Shown: positions 1 through 8,764 of the stretch, one piece after another | Layout: each line of letters starts with the position of its first letter | Numbering within the stretch: the first letter of the stretch is position 1 | Assembly: GCA_017623435.1 (NCBI GenBank) | Contig: JAGAPD010000001.1 | Span: forward strand, 43,441 to 107,440 | DNA from: Clostridia bacterium | Lineage (GTDB): Bacteria > Bacillota > Clostridia > Christensenellales > Pumilibacteraceae | DNA: 64,000 bases | Direction: 5' to 3' | Translations under genes and position numbers: made by a program | The notes under the pieces: generated by a model | What the model was told of the DNA's origin: nothing | What the model saw: only the letters and a program-made list of their open reading frames with translations | Database searches by the model: none

Positions 1-1074
1 AGCAAGACGGACGCGTCGTGGGAGCACGGCGCACAACAACTTCTCAAAGGTATTCTGTTTTGTATGCTCGAGGACGCGATTGACGAAAAGAGCGGTTTTA
101 CGCGCGAAATGATGACTTTTTTCACCATTCGCCAGTACTACGACAAGCTGCGCACGGAAATTGCAGGCGACGACCGCGACTACAACGTGAACAACCATCC
201 TCTTCTCAAAAACAAGTCGAGAAGTACGGTAATCCACCTTAACGTTGCGCTCAATAACGCGCCCAACACTATGAAAAGCTACTGTGGCGTGTTCGAAGGC
301 GCTACGAAGGACTGGTTCCAAGGACACATCTTCGCGCTCACGACGGGTTGCACTATTGATCTTGACAATATCGGCGACCGCCCGTACGCTATCTTTAATA
401 TCACGCGCGACTACGACAAAAGCGACTTTACCGTAGCAGGTATGTTTATCGACTGGGTTTACCGCCACGCGCTTGAAAAGGCAGAGGCGAGCGTTAAGGA
501 CGAGGACGGCAGACCGACCACACGCCCCCTTCACTTCTTGCTTGACGAGTTTGGAAACATTCCTGAAATTCGCGATTTTGAAAACAAAATTTCCACCTCG
601 CGTTCAAGAAATATTTGGTTTCACCTCGTCGTTCAGTCTTACGAGCAAATTGATATAGTTTATTCGCAGGGCAAGGCGACGGTCATTTGCGACAACTGTA
701 ACGCGCAAATTTTCTTGGGCGCACAGTCGCGTGCCACCAAAGAAAAATTCTCCAAGGAATGCGGTATGCGCTGGGTACCTTCACTCGCGTCGCGCCTCAC
801 TCCTAACGATACCTCGCTTACGCAAGTAGCCGTACTTCCCATAAGCAGTCTTGACCTTATCAGCGAGGGCGAATTGTATATAAAGCGCTTGTATTTACCC
901 GTTATAAAATCGCAATATATTCGCAGCTACATCTGCGCGCAAAACGGCGACTTTGCACACTTTAGAGATAAAAACGCTTACCGCAATCACGCGCCTATCA
1001 ATATCGAGCCGTTCAATTCGGCTAAATACAACTTCGCTCCGCTAACCAAACCAACTAATAGCGACGACGACTAA
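1..1074 (+). CDS. VirD4/TraG-type conjugation coupling protein (C-terminal part)
   Basis: The frame is open from the first base of the window, so the N-terminal half, including the Walker A motif, lies outside. The visible part holds the Walker B-like LLDEFGNI (about residue 180), followed by a TSRSRN/VVQS segment and the FLGAQSRAT region typical of the TraM-recognition domain of type IV secretion coupling ATPases. These proteins sit at the inner membrane and hand relaxosome DNA to the conjugation pore. It ends in an Asp-rich tail and is followed by a hairpin shared with the convergent ferritin-like gene. It suggests that a conjugative or mobilisable element lies to the left. The family call is firm; whether the gene is intact cannot be seen. 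Confidence 0.88.
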   Translation, partial: SKTDASWEHGAQQLLKGILFCMLEDAIDEKSGFTREMMTFFTIRQYYDKLRTEIAGDDRDYNVNNHPLLKNKSRSTVIHLNVALNNAPNTMKSYCGVFEGATKDWFQGHIFALTTGCTIDLDNIGDRPYAIFNITRDYDKSDFTVAGMFIDWVYRHALEKAEASVKDEDGRPTTRPLHFLLDEFGNIPEIRDFENKISTSRSRNIWFHLVVQSYEQIDIVYSQGKATVICDNCNAQIFLGAQSRATKEKFSKECGMRWVPSLASRLTPNDTSLTQVAVLPISSLDLISEGELYIKRLYLPVIKSQYIRSYICAQNGDFAHFRDKNAYRNHAPINIEPFNSAKYNFAPLTKPTNSDDD

Positions 1075-1090
1075 AACTAAGTAAAAAAGC

Positions 1091-1124
1091 AAAAACGCAA
1101 GGGTACGCACCCCTGCGTTTTTTG
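1091..1124. terminator. Bidirectional terminator, ACGC loop
   Basis: Stem AAAACGCAAGGGT / ACCCCTGCGTTTT with loop ACGC (1105-1108) and one A.C mismatch at 1100/1113 that becomes a G.U pair in the minus-strand RNA. U-rich tracts flank it on both strands. It separates convergent genes ending at 1074 and 1136. Member of the ACGU-loop family described in the findings. Confidence 0.8.
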
Positions 1125-1135
1125 TTTTGGCTTGA

Positions 1136-2392
1136 TTATCTACCGATTTTAGTATTGTCCTTTTTGCGGTCGCGAAGCTCAGGAACGGGATGAGGCTCGT
1201 CCTCAAAACGGTAATCCTCACCGCACTCTGCAATATAGTCGTTGATGACCTTATGACTAGCAACGGAAGAAACGCTTCCGTTCACGCTTTCGTTATACTT
1301 AAAGAATTCGTAAGTGCGTGGAATTTCACGACTGTCAGCGTATTCCTCGAGCATAGCCGTGTTATTGACGGTGTTTTTCAAGATATCGCGGATATAAGCC
1401 TTGTTGTTTTCGATATTGCTATTAAAGGAAAGAGGCTGGGGGAATTTTCCGTCGGGAATAACCTGTTGCCACTCCTTTTTCTCGTAGGTTTGCAAAAGCT
1501 CGCTCGCCTTATGAAGGTGCGCGATCTCGTCGAGAAGGTGGCGCTCCCAAAGTGCTTTGATTCTATCGTCCGTCTCGTCCTCGTAAAGCGAGAAGTACAC
1601 GTAGCACTCGGTATACTCGTGCATCAACCAGCATTCAAGCCAAGTAGACGAACTGTCCATAAGCGACTCGTACTGCGTTACGTGTTGCTCCTCTATCATT
1701 GCAATCTCGGTGAAAAGCTTTCTGCCAAGGTCGGTCGAGTGGAAATTCGCGATATTCATATAATAGTTCATCGTTTGCTGTTCCGCCGCCGTGATAATCG
1801 CCGTGTTAAGCTTCGTAATGGGCGAGGCAATAGAGTTGCTGATACCACGCTTTACGTCGTCGTAAGGGTATCTATGCTCGGCTACGGTCGGGCGACCGGG
1901 CATAATCTCCGTGTATCCGCCCACAAGCTTTTCACCCACTTCGCCCTGCTCCATTTCGAGAAGGTCGGAAAAACGATACAAGTGGTCGAAGTCCTCGAGA
2001 AGTGCAAAGTCCAAAGCCGCTTTTACGTAAGCGTCCGTTTCGTTTTGCGCCATAATCGCCGTAAGGTCGACAGCAAGCTGTTCGTAAGCGATCGTGTGTT
2101 CGAGCAAGTTTTCGTCAATAGGCTTAAGCGAGGCTATCGCCTTTTGCTGTTGCTGTTCCACTCTGCGAACGAGCGCAAGCTCACGGCGAACGTCGTTGTT
2201 TACGCAATGGCGCGCAAAATTATGCCCAAAAGCGTTCGCCTCAAACTCCGTACCATTTGCAAGAATAATTCTCACTTTCGTGTACGGATCGGTCGCGTAC
2301 TTGTCGTACGCCTTGCTGTAAAGCTGTTTCCAGTCGCGGAAAGAACTTTCAATTTTTTCGGGTTTAATCTTAAAAGGGTTCATTGTTGACAT
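1136..2392 (-). CDS. Large ferritin-like protein, unknown role
   Basis: A 418-residue, mostly helical protein. It shows repeated acidic/His helix motifs: HTIAYEQLAVDL, FALLEDFDHLYRF, EIAMIEEQHVTQYE, HEYTECYVYF and LLDEIAHLHKASELL. These look like the ExxH and DExxH metal ligands of ferritin-like four-helix bundles. The length would allow two bundles, or one bundle plus extra domains. No signal peptide or membrane segment is visible, so it is probably cytosolic. The start at 2392 has GGAGG about 8 bases upstream. Family knowledge suggests a di-iron oxidase, peroxidase or iron-handling role, but I do not recognise a named subfamily. It is encoded alone, next to the tRNA-Thr. Confidence 0.8.
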   Translation of the reverse strand: MSTMNPFKIKPEKIESSFRDWKQLYSKAYDKYATDPYTKVRIILANGTEFEANAFGHNFARHCVNNDVRRELALVRRVEQQQQKAIASLKPIDENLLEHTIAYEQLAVDLTAIMAQNETDAYVKAALDFALLEDFDHLYRFSDLLEMEQGEVGEKLVGGYTEIMPGRPTVAEHRYPYDDVKRGISNSIASPITKLNTAIITAAEQQTMNYYMNIANFHSTDLGRKLFTEIAMIEEQHVTQYESLMDSSSTWLECWLMHEYTECYVYFSLYEDETDDRIKALWERHLLDEIAHLHKASELLQTYEKKEWQQVIPDGKFPQPLSFNSNIENNKAYIRDILKNTVNNTAMLEEYADSREIPRTYEFFKYNESVNGSVSSVASHKVINDYIAECGEDYRFEDEPHPVPELRDRKKDNTKIGR

Positions 2393-2548
2393 ATTTTTTC
2401 CTCCATATATCCCTATTTTGCCCTTTTGTCCACCTCGTTATTCGACTTTACTGCAAAAGTTTTTTCAATATTACCCTCTTTTTTCTTGCTATTTGCGTTT
2501 ATTTATGGTATAATGATTGTCGTTCGATAAGTAGAAACTATGTTTCGT

Positions 2549-2590
2549 GCTACTGTGGCTCACGTTGGACCAGCTCGATTCGTTATCTCG
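2549..2590 (+). pseudogene. Degenerate 5' half of tRNA-Thr
   Basis: Starts with the same 14 bases (GCTACTGTGGCTCA) as the intact tRNA-Thr, exactly 75 bp upstream of it, then GTTGG, CAGCT and GATTCGT with small insertions and changes. The D stem cannot close and there is no T arm, so it is not a functional tRNA. It looks like a decayed partial duplicate. Confidence 0.6.
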
Positions 2591-2623
2591 CTTTCGTCTT
2601 TCAGTGTGCCAGTAAATATTTGT

Positions 2624-2699
2624 GCTACTGTGGCTCAGTTGGTAGAGCAGCTGATTCGTAATCAGCAGGTCGCCGGTTCAAGTCCGGCCAGTAGCTCCA
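2624..2699 (+). tRNA. tRNA-Thr (anticodon CGT)
   Basis: A complete 76-nt cloverleaf: acceptor GCTACTG/CAGTAGC, D stem GCTC/GAGC, anticodon stem GCTGA/TCAGC with loop TTCGTAA (anticodon CGT, reading ACG), variable loop AGGTC, T stem GCCGG/CCGGC with TTCAAGT, discriminator T and an encoded CCA at 2697-2699. A perfect terminator follows at once. Degenerate copies of parts of this gene lie on both sides. Confidence 0.96.
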
Positions 2700-2700
2700 T

Positions 2701-2729
2701 AAAAACACCCTTGTATCAAGGGTGTTTTT
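2701..2729 (+). terminator. Terminator of tRNA-Thr
   Basis: A perfect 13-bp stem, AAAAACACCCTTG paired with CAAGGGTGTTTTT around a TAT loop, beginning two bases after the CCA end and ending in a run of T. Confidence 0.9.
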
Positions 2730-2730
2730 A

Positions 2731-2785
2731 AGTACCTGCGGTAGAATTTGAACAGGCGACCTACTTCTTACGACGCCTTCGGCGA
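2731..2785 (-). pseudogene. Inverted degenerate 3' half of tRNA-Thr
   Basis: Read on the minus strand this stretch resembles the T arm and anticodon region of the tRNA. The plus strand has TTTGAACAGGCGACCTAC where the reverse complement of the tRNA has CTTGAACCGGCGACCTGC, followed by a TTACGA match. The stems are broken. It is a decayed inverted copy placed right after the terminator. Confidence 0.5.
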
Positions 2786-2831
2786 TTCGTAATACTCCGC
2801 TGCGCTCCGTGGCGTTCGCTTCGCTCGGCTA

Positions 2832-2928
2832 ACAGCAGGTCGTAACGTTCGCCTAATAACTGCACAAAAACACCACCTTGTATCAAGGGCGATTTAAGTA
2901 CCTGCGGTAAAACTAAATCGGGCGACTG
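2832..2928 (+). repeat. Second degenerate copy of tRNA 3' end plus terminator
   Basis: Repeats, in the same order as 2665-2760, the pieces AGCAGGTCG, a damaged T arm, CAAAAACACC, TTGTATCAAGGG, TTTAAGTACCTGCGGTA and a GGCGACTG remnant. The terminator stem is no longer self-complementary on its right side. It appears to be an old tandem duplicate of the tRNA 3' region, its terminator and the inverted remnant. Confidence 0.6.
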
Positions 2929-2973
2929 TTTCGTTTTGCGCGATCATTACGATCATTACATTTAGGAGAAAAT

Positions 2974-4020
2974 ATGAAAATTATTTCAGTAAAATTAAAT
3001 TACAATCCTACCGAGTTGTACTACAACGACAACGTTTTGGATTATATTTACAAGCTTGAAAATGAAAACAGGCTGGGCGACCTACCCGATTCGTTACTTG
3101 TTTTTCACACGCTTAGCTGTCTGTATGATGAAATTATGAACGGCGGTTTTGCGCAATATCTATATAATCAATACGATTGTACTTTTAAGTATTTGGATTT
3201 TTGCGTGCAAAAGATAAGCCACCAAGCGCTTAAAGATATAATTTGCGAATATTTAGACGTTTGCAAGCGCGCTACTATCGTGGACAAAGCAATAGCGAGC
3301 GATTCTGACGTGCAAAAAATCGAACGATTGGACGATAAGTTCGTTACTCTCGACGAAAAAGAGGATTTGAAAAAAGTTTTCAGAAAAACTTATAGGGAAA
3401 TCCTAAGCCAAAGTTCGCCCTTTTTCAACGTGGAAATTGACGAGGATTCCGACCGCCAGAAATTTTTTCTTTGGGATAAAAAAGGCGTTACTATCGAAAA
3501 CGCTTTGGATTCGTTTTTGCGCTTTTTAGCCTCACACGAACAAATGAAATGGGTTATAACCGTTAAAGAATTTTTTAGCACTTTTACTATTCACGCAAAA
3601 AGCAAGGAAAATATTGACAGCAACCAAGTTATGAAAACCTGGGTAAACGCAACGGACTTTCACAATGCATTGCTTTTCAAATGCGTAATAATCAGAAACC
3701 TTTTTGACGATTTTAACGAGGTACTTGATATCAATAAAAGTGGCTACGAGAAAAACGAATTCGTAATACAAAAATGGCGCAACAACGGCAAATATTTACT
3801 CGAAAAGGAATATTCCACCACCGTAATGCTAGGCGCTAGTGATCCCTCTCTTCAATTAGACGTCAAAAAATTCAAGTTCAAAGAAGTGATTGCTTACTTA
3901 CAGTCTTCCTGTAAAAATTACGACAATATTTCTTTTTCTCAATCAAACGGGGTATCTATGGATTTATATAGCGACCTTATAAACGCAATAGAAAATGCTA
4001 TAAACGACAAAAACGACTAG
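2974..4020 (+). CDS. DMP19/DUF4375 family protein
   Basis: A 348-residue soluble protein. The N-terminal third has the family signature LVFHTLSCLYDEIMNGGFAQ followed by YLYNQYD (about residues 45-70), as in DUF4375 proteins. The Neisseria member DMP19 is a DNA-mimic protein that binds a transcription factor. The rest is acidic and Lys-rich and I do not recognise it; the protein is longer than typical DMP19 (about 165 residues), so it likely has an extra C-terminal domain. The start is set by GGAG eight bases upstream of 2974. It is a single gene ending inside its own terminator. Base usage is more A/T-rich than in neighbouring genes, consistent with acquired DNA. Confidence 0.72.
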   Translation: MKIISVKLNYNPTELYYNDNVLDYIYKLENENRLGDLPDSLLVFHTLSCLYDEIMNGGFAQYLYNQYDCTFKYLDFCVQKISHQALKDIICEYLDVCKRATIVDKAIASDSDVQKIERLDDKFVTLDEKEDLKKVFRKTYREILSQSSPFFNVEIDEDSDRQKFFLWDKKGVTIENALDSFLRFLASHEQMKWVITVKEFFSTFTIHAKSKENIDSNQVMKTWVNATDFHNALLFKCVIIRNLFDDFNEVLDINKSGYEKNEFVIQKWRNNGKYLLEKEYSTTVMLGASDPSLQLDVKKFKFKEVIAYLQSSCKNYDNISFSQSNGVSMDLYSDLINAIENAINDKND

Positions 4021-4042
4021 GTACGTACCCAGTCGTTTTTTA
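4010..4042 (+). terminator. ACGU-loop terminator overlapping the stop codon
   Basis: Stem AAAACGACTAGGT / ACCCAGTCGTTTT around loop ACGT (4023-4026), followed by TTTTATTTTT. The TAG stop codon (4018-4020) is part of the stem. One A.C mismatch at 4019/4030. Confidence 0.82.
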
Positions 4043-4061
4043 TTTTTCTAATACTCAAGCA

Positions 4062-4365
4062 CACCGTAGGGCGGTGGCTTGCTGCCGCCGTCGTTTATAT
4101 TACCACCAACTTTGACCAACTCGGAGGGGGGCGATTCACGAATCGCCCGTTTGTTATTTGGTCGTATAATTTATACGAAAACACTTTCGTTCGTTGCAAG
4201 CTCCTTCCACCGCAAGCGGTCCCCCTCCCTCTCGGAGGGAGGCTTTTATATGGCCCGTACGGTTTATCGTAGGGGCGACTAGTAGTCGCCCGTTTACCGC
4301 ACGGTCAAAGGCGTTGGCGTAGGTCAACGAGCCGTACACCCCCATTTCAAGCCTACTAATCCACC
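4062..4365. repeat. Composite dispersed repeat (modules R2 + hairpins + R1)
   Basis: Non-coding. In order: an R2 module (GTAGGGCGGTGGCTTGCTGCC... to the ACCACCAACTTTGACCAA region), the perfect palindrome 4129-4148 (GGGCGATT CACG AATCGCCC), a CCTCCCT...AGGGAGG hairpin near 4224-4242, the GGGCGACT/AGTCGCCC hairpin near 4273-4291, and an R1 module (GGTCAAAGGCGTTGGCGTAG, then CCGTACACC and AAGCCTACTA). The same R2-hairpin-R1 order recurs at 17258-17407 without the middle insert. No protein is encoded. Confidence 0.65.
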
Positions 4366-4447
4366 TTTGGTGGCTACCAAACGGCTTAACCTGTGGAGAA
4401 ATGTTATCGTTTTGCATATAAATAATAATGATTATATTCAAAACGGC

Positions 4448-4476
4448 TTGACTTTTTTTATTTTGGGGAGTATAAT
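4448..4476 (+). promoter_or_regulatory. Sigma-A promoter of the MgtC-family gene
   Basis: TTGACT (4448-4453), 17 bp, TATAAT (4471-4476); the start codon is at 4502. Confidence 0.8.
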
Positions 4477-4501
4477 AGGTGCTTATTCGGAGGTAAAGAC
4501 T

Positions 4502-5197
4502 ATGGCTCAGGACATTTTATCGTTTATGCCCACACCGCTTAATTATATCGTTCGCATTCTTATAGCCGCCGCGTGCGGTTTTGCAATCGGGTTTGAGCGC
4601 AAGCAACGCTCGAAAGAGGCAGGAATCCGTACGCACGCAATCGTGGCGCTGGGGGCGTGTCTTATGATGATAATCTCAAAATACGCGTTTTGGGATACAG
4701 AAATAGGCAAATACGACGCATCGCGTATCGCATCACAGGTCGTATCAGGCATAGGCTTTATCGGCACGGGAATGATCGTATACTCAAAAGGCGCACTCCA
4801 CGGGCTTACCACGGCGGCAGGTATTTGGGCGACGGCAGGAGTAGGAATGTGCATAGGCGCAGGCGGTAACACGATGCTGATCGTTGGCGCTAGCGCTACC
4901 GTAATTATCATATCGCTACATCTGTTCCTTCACATGCCCTTCCGCCTTTTCCAGTCCACCAACTCGCATCAGATCCAAGTGCAGTTCAAGGTATGCGACA
5001 ACGCGGTTGACCAAATCAAGCGTATTTTCCACGCCAAGCGCTCGTTTAGAATGCGCATCACGAGCGACGGCACTAATAAAACAGGAACGATACTTCTTCG
5101 CACTACCTTCATTCCCGACGACAGCGATTGGCAAAAAATTATGGATAAATATCCGTTCATAACGGCGATAGAATATTTCGAAGAAGAATGGCAATAA
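4502..5197 (+). CDS. MgtC/SapB family membrane protein
   Basis: A 231-residue protein. The N-terminal two thirds are the MgtC/SapB domain: hydrophobic helices from about residue 15, the GFERKQRSKEAGIRTHAIVA motif, then SGIGFIGTGMI and LTTAAGIWATAGVG. The C-terminal 80 residues form a soluble ACT-like region. MgtC proteins influence magnesium stress survival and membrane potential in other bacteria, and many anaerobes carry one of unknown role. The frame is open upstream to 4367, but the promoter at 4448 and the GGAGG site at 4490 place the start at 4502. It is a single-gene unit, closed by an ACGC-loop terminator shared with the convergent kbl. Confidence 0.88.
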   Translation: MAQDILSFMPTPLNYIVRILIAAACGFAIGFERKQRSKEAGIRTHAIVALGACLMMIISKYAFWDTEIGKYDASRIASQVVSGIGFIGTGMIVYSKGALHGLTTAAGIWATAGVGMCIGAGGNTMLIVGASATVIIISLHLFLHMPFRLFQSTNSHQIQVQFKVCDNAVDQIKRIFHAKRSFRMRITSDGTNKTGTILLRTTFIPDDSDWQKIMDKYPFITAIEYFEEEWQ

Positions 5198-5213
5198 ACG
5201 GACAAGTTATAAC

Positions 5214-5246
5214 AAAACGACCGGGTACGCACCTGGTCGTTTTTAT
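5214..5246. terminator. Bidirectional terminator, ACGC loop
   Basis: AAAACGACCGGGT / ACCTGGTCGTTTT around loop ACGC (5227-5230), followed by T5. It lies between convergent genes ending at 5197 and 5274. One G.U pair on the plus strand. Confidence 0.85.
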
Positions 5247-5273
5247 TTTTTTATGAAATTTTAGTTGCGCGAA

Positions 5274-6455
5274 TTACTCGCCCATTTCTTCTTTAACCTG
5301 TCTAAAGCAATCTACGATATAGAGGATATCCTCAGTCGAAAGTGCGGCGGAAAGCTGGGTACGGATACGCGCGCGTCCCTTAGGAACGACGGGGTAAGAG
5401 AATGCAACGACGTAAACGCCTTTTTCCATCATTCGCTTTGCAACCTCCACAGCCTTGTGCTCGTCGTAAAGCATAATGGGGATAATGGGCGTGCCACCGT
5501 CGATAACGTCAAAGCCGATTTCCTTAATCTTCTCAGCAAAAAGACGGGTGTTTTCGAAAAGCTTGTCACGGCGCGAAGTGTCGTTTTCAATAAGCTCAAG
5601 CACTTTAATCGAGCCTGCTGCAACCGCAGGCGCAAGAGTGTTCGAGAAAAGATAGGGGCGCGAACGCTGACGGAGAAGGTCGATAATGGCTTTTCTACCC
5701 GAAGTAAATCCGCCCGACGCACCGCCAAGCGCTTTACCAAAAGTACCCGTGATGATATCCACTCTGCCCTCTACTCCGCAATGCTGGCTTGTGCCTCTGC
5801 CCGTCTTACCCATAAAGCCGGATGCGTGGCTGTCGTCCACCATAACGAGCGCGTCGTACTCGTCGGCAAGGTCGCAAATACTTTTAAGATCGGCAACGAT
5901 ACCGTCCATCGAGAAAACGCCGTCCGTTGCGATAAGCTTGATTCTGCAATTCTTTGCCTCTTCAAGTTTAGCGCGGAGGTCTTCCATATTATTGTTCTTA
6001 TAGCGGAAACGGTTAGCCTTGCAAAGACGAACGCCGTCGATAATACTTGCGTGGTTAAGCTCGTCGCTGATGATAGCGTCCTCAGGACCGAGCAAGGTCT
6101 CGAAAAGTCCGCCGTTAGCGTCAAAGCAAGACGAATACAAAATGGTGTCTTCCGTGCCTAAAAATTCGCTAACCTTTCTCTCTAACTTCTTGTGAAGCTC
6201 CTGCGTTCCGCAAATAAAGCGAACGGAGGACATACCGTAGCCGTACTCGTCGTAGCTCTTCTTCGCTGCGGCGATAACGTCGGGGTTGTTTGCAAGACCA
6301 AGATAGTTGTTAGCGCACATATTAACGAGCGTTCTGCCGTCGCTAACGCCTACCTTTACTCCCTGCGGAGTGGTAATAACCTTTTCGTTTTTAGTGAGTC
6401 CGTCACGCTCAATGCTTTCGAGCGTATCAGTAAAATATTTCAAAGCCGATTTCAT
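5274..6455 (-). CDS. kbl: Glycine C-acetyltransferase (2-amino-3-ketobutyrate CoA ligase)
   Basis: A 393-residue PLP enzyme of the alpha-oxoamine synthase family. It cleaves 2-amino-3-ketobutyrate with CoA into glycine and acetyl-CoA, the second step of threonine breakdown. Visible marks: [10 protein letters not shown] (about 48-57), the HASIIDG region, VDDSHASG (about 206-213) and the PLP-lysine motif [10 protein letters not shown] with K241. Length is normal for the family. Its start lies three bases after the tdh stop, with AAGGAG just upstream, so the pair is co-transcribed. Confidence 0.95.
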   Translation of the reverse strand: MKSALKYFTDTLESIERDGLTKNEKVITTPQGVKVGVSDGRTLVNMCANNYLGLANNPDVIAAAKKSYDEYGYGMSSVRFICGTQELHKKLERKVSEFLGTEDTILYSSCFDANGGLFETLLGPEDAIISDELNHASIIDGVRLCKANRFRYKNNNMEDLRAKLEEAKNCRIKLIATDGVFSMDGIVADLKSICDLADEYDALVMVDDSHASGFMGKTGRGTSQHCGVEGRVDIITGTFGKALGGASGGFTSGRKAIIDLLRQRSRPYLFSNTLAPAVAAGSIKVLELIENDTSRRDKLFENTRLFAEKIKEIGFDVIDGGTPIIPIMLYDEHKAVEVAKRMMEKGVYVVAFSYPVVPKGRARIRTQLSAALSTEDILYIVDCFRQVKEEMGE

Positions 6456-6458
6456 AGT

Positions 6459-7499
6459 TTACTCCTTGTGAAGATTAGTCCAGTCCAAAATAACCTTACC
6501 ACACTTTGCGCTGTTCATAGCTTCAAAGCCCTTTTCGTAGTCGCGAATATCGAATCTATGCGTGATAATCTGCGAAATGTCAAGACCGCCTTGGAGCATT
6601 GCCGACATTTTGTACCAGGTTTCGTGCATTTCACGACCGTAAATGCCCTTAATGATAAGTCCGTTGAAAATAACCTTGGACCAGTCGATTTTTGCGTCGC
6701 TTTTAAGAAGTCCCAAAAGTGCAATGCGACCGCCGTGCACCATGTTGTCAATCATGGTGTTGAACGCGATTTCGCTACCCGACATCTCGAGTCCTACGTC
6801 AAATCCCTCTTTGATAAGGATTTTATCCATAGTTTCTTTCAAGCTTTCCTTTGCCGTGTTTACGGTGTACTTAATACCAAGCTTGCGCGCGAGGGCAAGT
6901 CTTTCGTCGTTGATATCGGTAATAACTACGTGACGCGCGCCTACGAATTTACAAATCGCGCCAGCCATAATACCGATAGGACCTGCGCCCGTGATAAGCA
7001 CGTCCTCGCCCGTGAGGTTGAAGGAAAGCGCGGTATGTACTGCGTTTCCGAACGGATCGAAAATAGAGTACATTTCCTCGTCGATGCCTTCTTCGCAACG
7101 GCGCACGTTTTGTTCGGGAATAACCAGATATTCAGCAAAAGCGCCGTCACGGTTTACGCCTACGCCCACCGTTTCTTTGCAAAGGTGTCCGTTACCAGCC
7201 AAGCAGTTACGGCATCTTCCGCAAACGATATGACCTTCGCCCGACACCAAATCGCCCACCTTCCAGTTGCGAACGTTTTCGCCTACTTCCACGATTTCGC
7301 CCACGTATTCGTGACCGATAACGCGCGGAGTCTGAATGGTGCGCTGAGACCATTCGTCCCAGTTGTAGATATGAAGGTCAGTTCCACAAATTGCAGTTTT
7401 GTGAATCTTGATCTTAACGTCGTTACGACCTACTTGCGGTTCGGGAACGTCCTCAAACCACAATCCTCTTTGAGGGAATTTCTTAACAAGTGCTTTCAT
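6459..7499 (-). CDS. tdh: L-threonine 3-dehydrogenase
   Basis: A 346-residue zinc-dependent alcohol dehydrogenase-type enzyme that oxidises L-threonine to 2-amino-3-ketobutyrate with NAD+, feeding Kbl. Catalytic-zinc motif CGTDLH (C38) and GHEYVGE (H63, E64); structural-zinc cysteines at 93, 96, 99 and 107; Rossmann motif [10 protein letters not shown]. The frame extends 15 codons upstream, but GGAGA spaced before 7499 and the family start MKALVKK support the shorter form. First gene of the tdh-kbl operon. Confidence 0.95.
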   Translation of the reverse strand: MKALVKKFPQRGLWFEDVPEPQVGRNDVKIKIHKTAICGTDLHIYNWDEWSQRTIQTPRVIGHEYVGEIVEVGENVRNWKVGDLVSGEGHIVCGRCRNCLAGNGHLCKETVGVGVNRDGAFAEYLVIPEQNVRRCEEGIDEEMYSIFDPFGNAVHTALSFNLTGEDVLITGAGPIGIMAGAICKFVGARHVVITDINDERLALARKLGIKYTVNTAKESLKETMDKILIKEGFDVGLEMSGSEIAFNTMIDNMVHGGRIALLGLLKSDAKIDWSKVIFNGLIIKGIYGREMHETWYKMSAMLQGGLDISQIITHRFDIRDYEKGFEAMNSAKCGKVILDWTNLHKE

Positions 7500-7606
7500 T
7501 TCTGTCTCCTTTTTTTCGCATAGAAAAGCCCCCTCTTTTTTCAAAATGTCAACGGCGCAAGTTAAACTAATTTGCCGTTTATTTCAAAAACGAAGGGGGA
7601 CGTACG

Positions 7607-8713
7607 TTATCGTTGCATTCTTACGGGAAGAATTAAATACATAAAGTCTTCAAGCGCGCCCGTGGGTACGATAATACAGGGCGACACCGCGTCGGTGAAC
7701 TTAATCAAAATGCTGTCGCTGTCGATATAGCGAAGAATTTCGGTAAAGTAACGCGCGTTGAAGGAAATAGAAAGATCCTTTCCGTCAAGTTTTATAAGTA
7801 TTTTTTCGGTGATGTTACCGATATCGCTGTTGGACGAAAGTTGCATAACGTTCTCTTTAATATCAAAGCGGACGAGGTTGCTTTTGTCCGAGCGGGAAAG
7901 AAGAATTGCACGCTCAAGACCTGCCTCAAACTGCTCACGCGGAAGCGTTACGATAGTCTCGAAGTACGCAGGGATAATCTGCTTATAGTTGATAAAATCA
8001 ACGTCCATAAGACGAGTGGTTACGCGCGTGTGTTCAAGGTCCACTGCCAAGTAGTTTTTCTGAATGCAAACTTCAACGGACTCGTCGCTGTCGTCAATAA
8101 GACGGGCAATTTCCACCAAGCATCTAGCCGGCACGAGCGCGCGCATCATAGCGGTAGTTTTCTCAATAGTCTTAACGCACTTTGCCAAGCGGTATCCGTC
8201 AAGCGCAACGCCGGTAACCGTCATTTCGTCAATTTCAAGCTGAACGCCTTTAAGCATAGGACGGGCGTCGTCCGTCGCAACCGAAAACGCGACCTTATTG
8301 ATAAGGTCTTTGAACTGGTTTTTCGCCATCACGAACTTTTGCGCGTCGGCAAGCTCCTTGATTTGCGGATAGTCGTCGGGGTTAAGGCATTGAAGCTCGC
8401 CCTCGGAGTCGGTATACTTAATTTTAAGTCTATTACTGTCCGAAAGGGAAAGTTCGATTTGCTCCTGCGTAAGTTTTTTAACGAACTCCGCGAAAAATCT
8501 GCCCGGCACTACGGTCTCTCCGTCAATCTTGACGTCAGCAACGATAATTTTCTCGATAGCAAGCTCAAGATCGGTTGCGGTAAGACGGAGCGTTCCATTC
8601 TCCGCTTTAAGCTTTATGCCCTCCAAAATGGGGTTCGTCGTACGCGTAGAAACGGCTTTATAAACTTTTCCGACGGCATCAGACAAATCGTTACCGTTAC
8701 AAATAAGTTTCAT
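7607..8713 (-). CDS. dnaN: DNA polymerase III beta subunit (sliding clamp)
   Basis: A 368-residue clamp protein that encircles DNA and tethers polymerase III. The N terminus MKLICNGNDLSDAV, the middle domain with VAFSVATDDARPMLKGV (about 145-161) and the C-terminal YLILPVRM tail, part of the clamp's peptide-binding groove, fit the family at normal length. The start at 8713 follows GGAGG; a longer start four codons upstream is less likely. No dnaA, recF or gyrase gene is beside it, unlike the usual dnaA-dnaN arrangement, and I see no DnaA-box cluster upstream. A stable leader hairpin (8737-8757, GAAAAGCA...TGCTTTTC) lies between promoter and start. Confidence 0.94.
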   Translation of the reverse strand: MKLICNGNDLSDAVGKVYKAVSTRTTNPILEGIKLKAENGTLRLTATDLELAIEKIIVADVKIDGETVVPGRFFAEFVKKLTQEQIELSLSDSNRLKIKYTDSEGELQCLNPDDYPQIKELADAQKFVMAKNQFKDLINKVAFSVATDDARPMLKGVQLEIDEMTVTGVALDGYRLAKCVKTIEKTTAMMRALVPARCLVEIARLIDDSDESVEVCIQKNYLAVDLEHTRVTTRLMDVDFINYKQIIPAYFETIVTLPREQFEAGLERAILLSRSDKSNLVRFDIKENVMQLSSNSDIGNITEKILIKLDGKDLSISFNARYFTEILRYIDSDSILIKFTDAVSPCIIVPTGALEDFMYLILPVRMQR

Positions 8714-8764
8714 ACCTTCCTCCAATGTTTTTACTAGAAAAGCAAGCCCTGCTTTTCCTCTATA

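Noticed and set aside
2549..2590. A second functional tRNA upstream of tRNA-Thr
   Set aside because: Only the acceptor 5' strand and D-arm start match; no closing stems and no T arm.
4154..4441. A 95-codon minus-strand frame in the repeat region before the MgtC gene
   Set aside because: It lies wholly in composite repeat and promoter sequence, has no ribosome site, and gives a protein without recognisable features.
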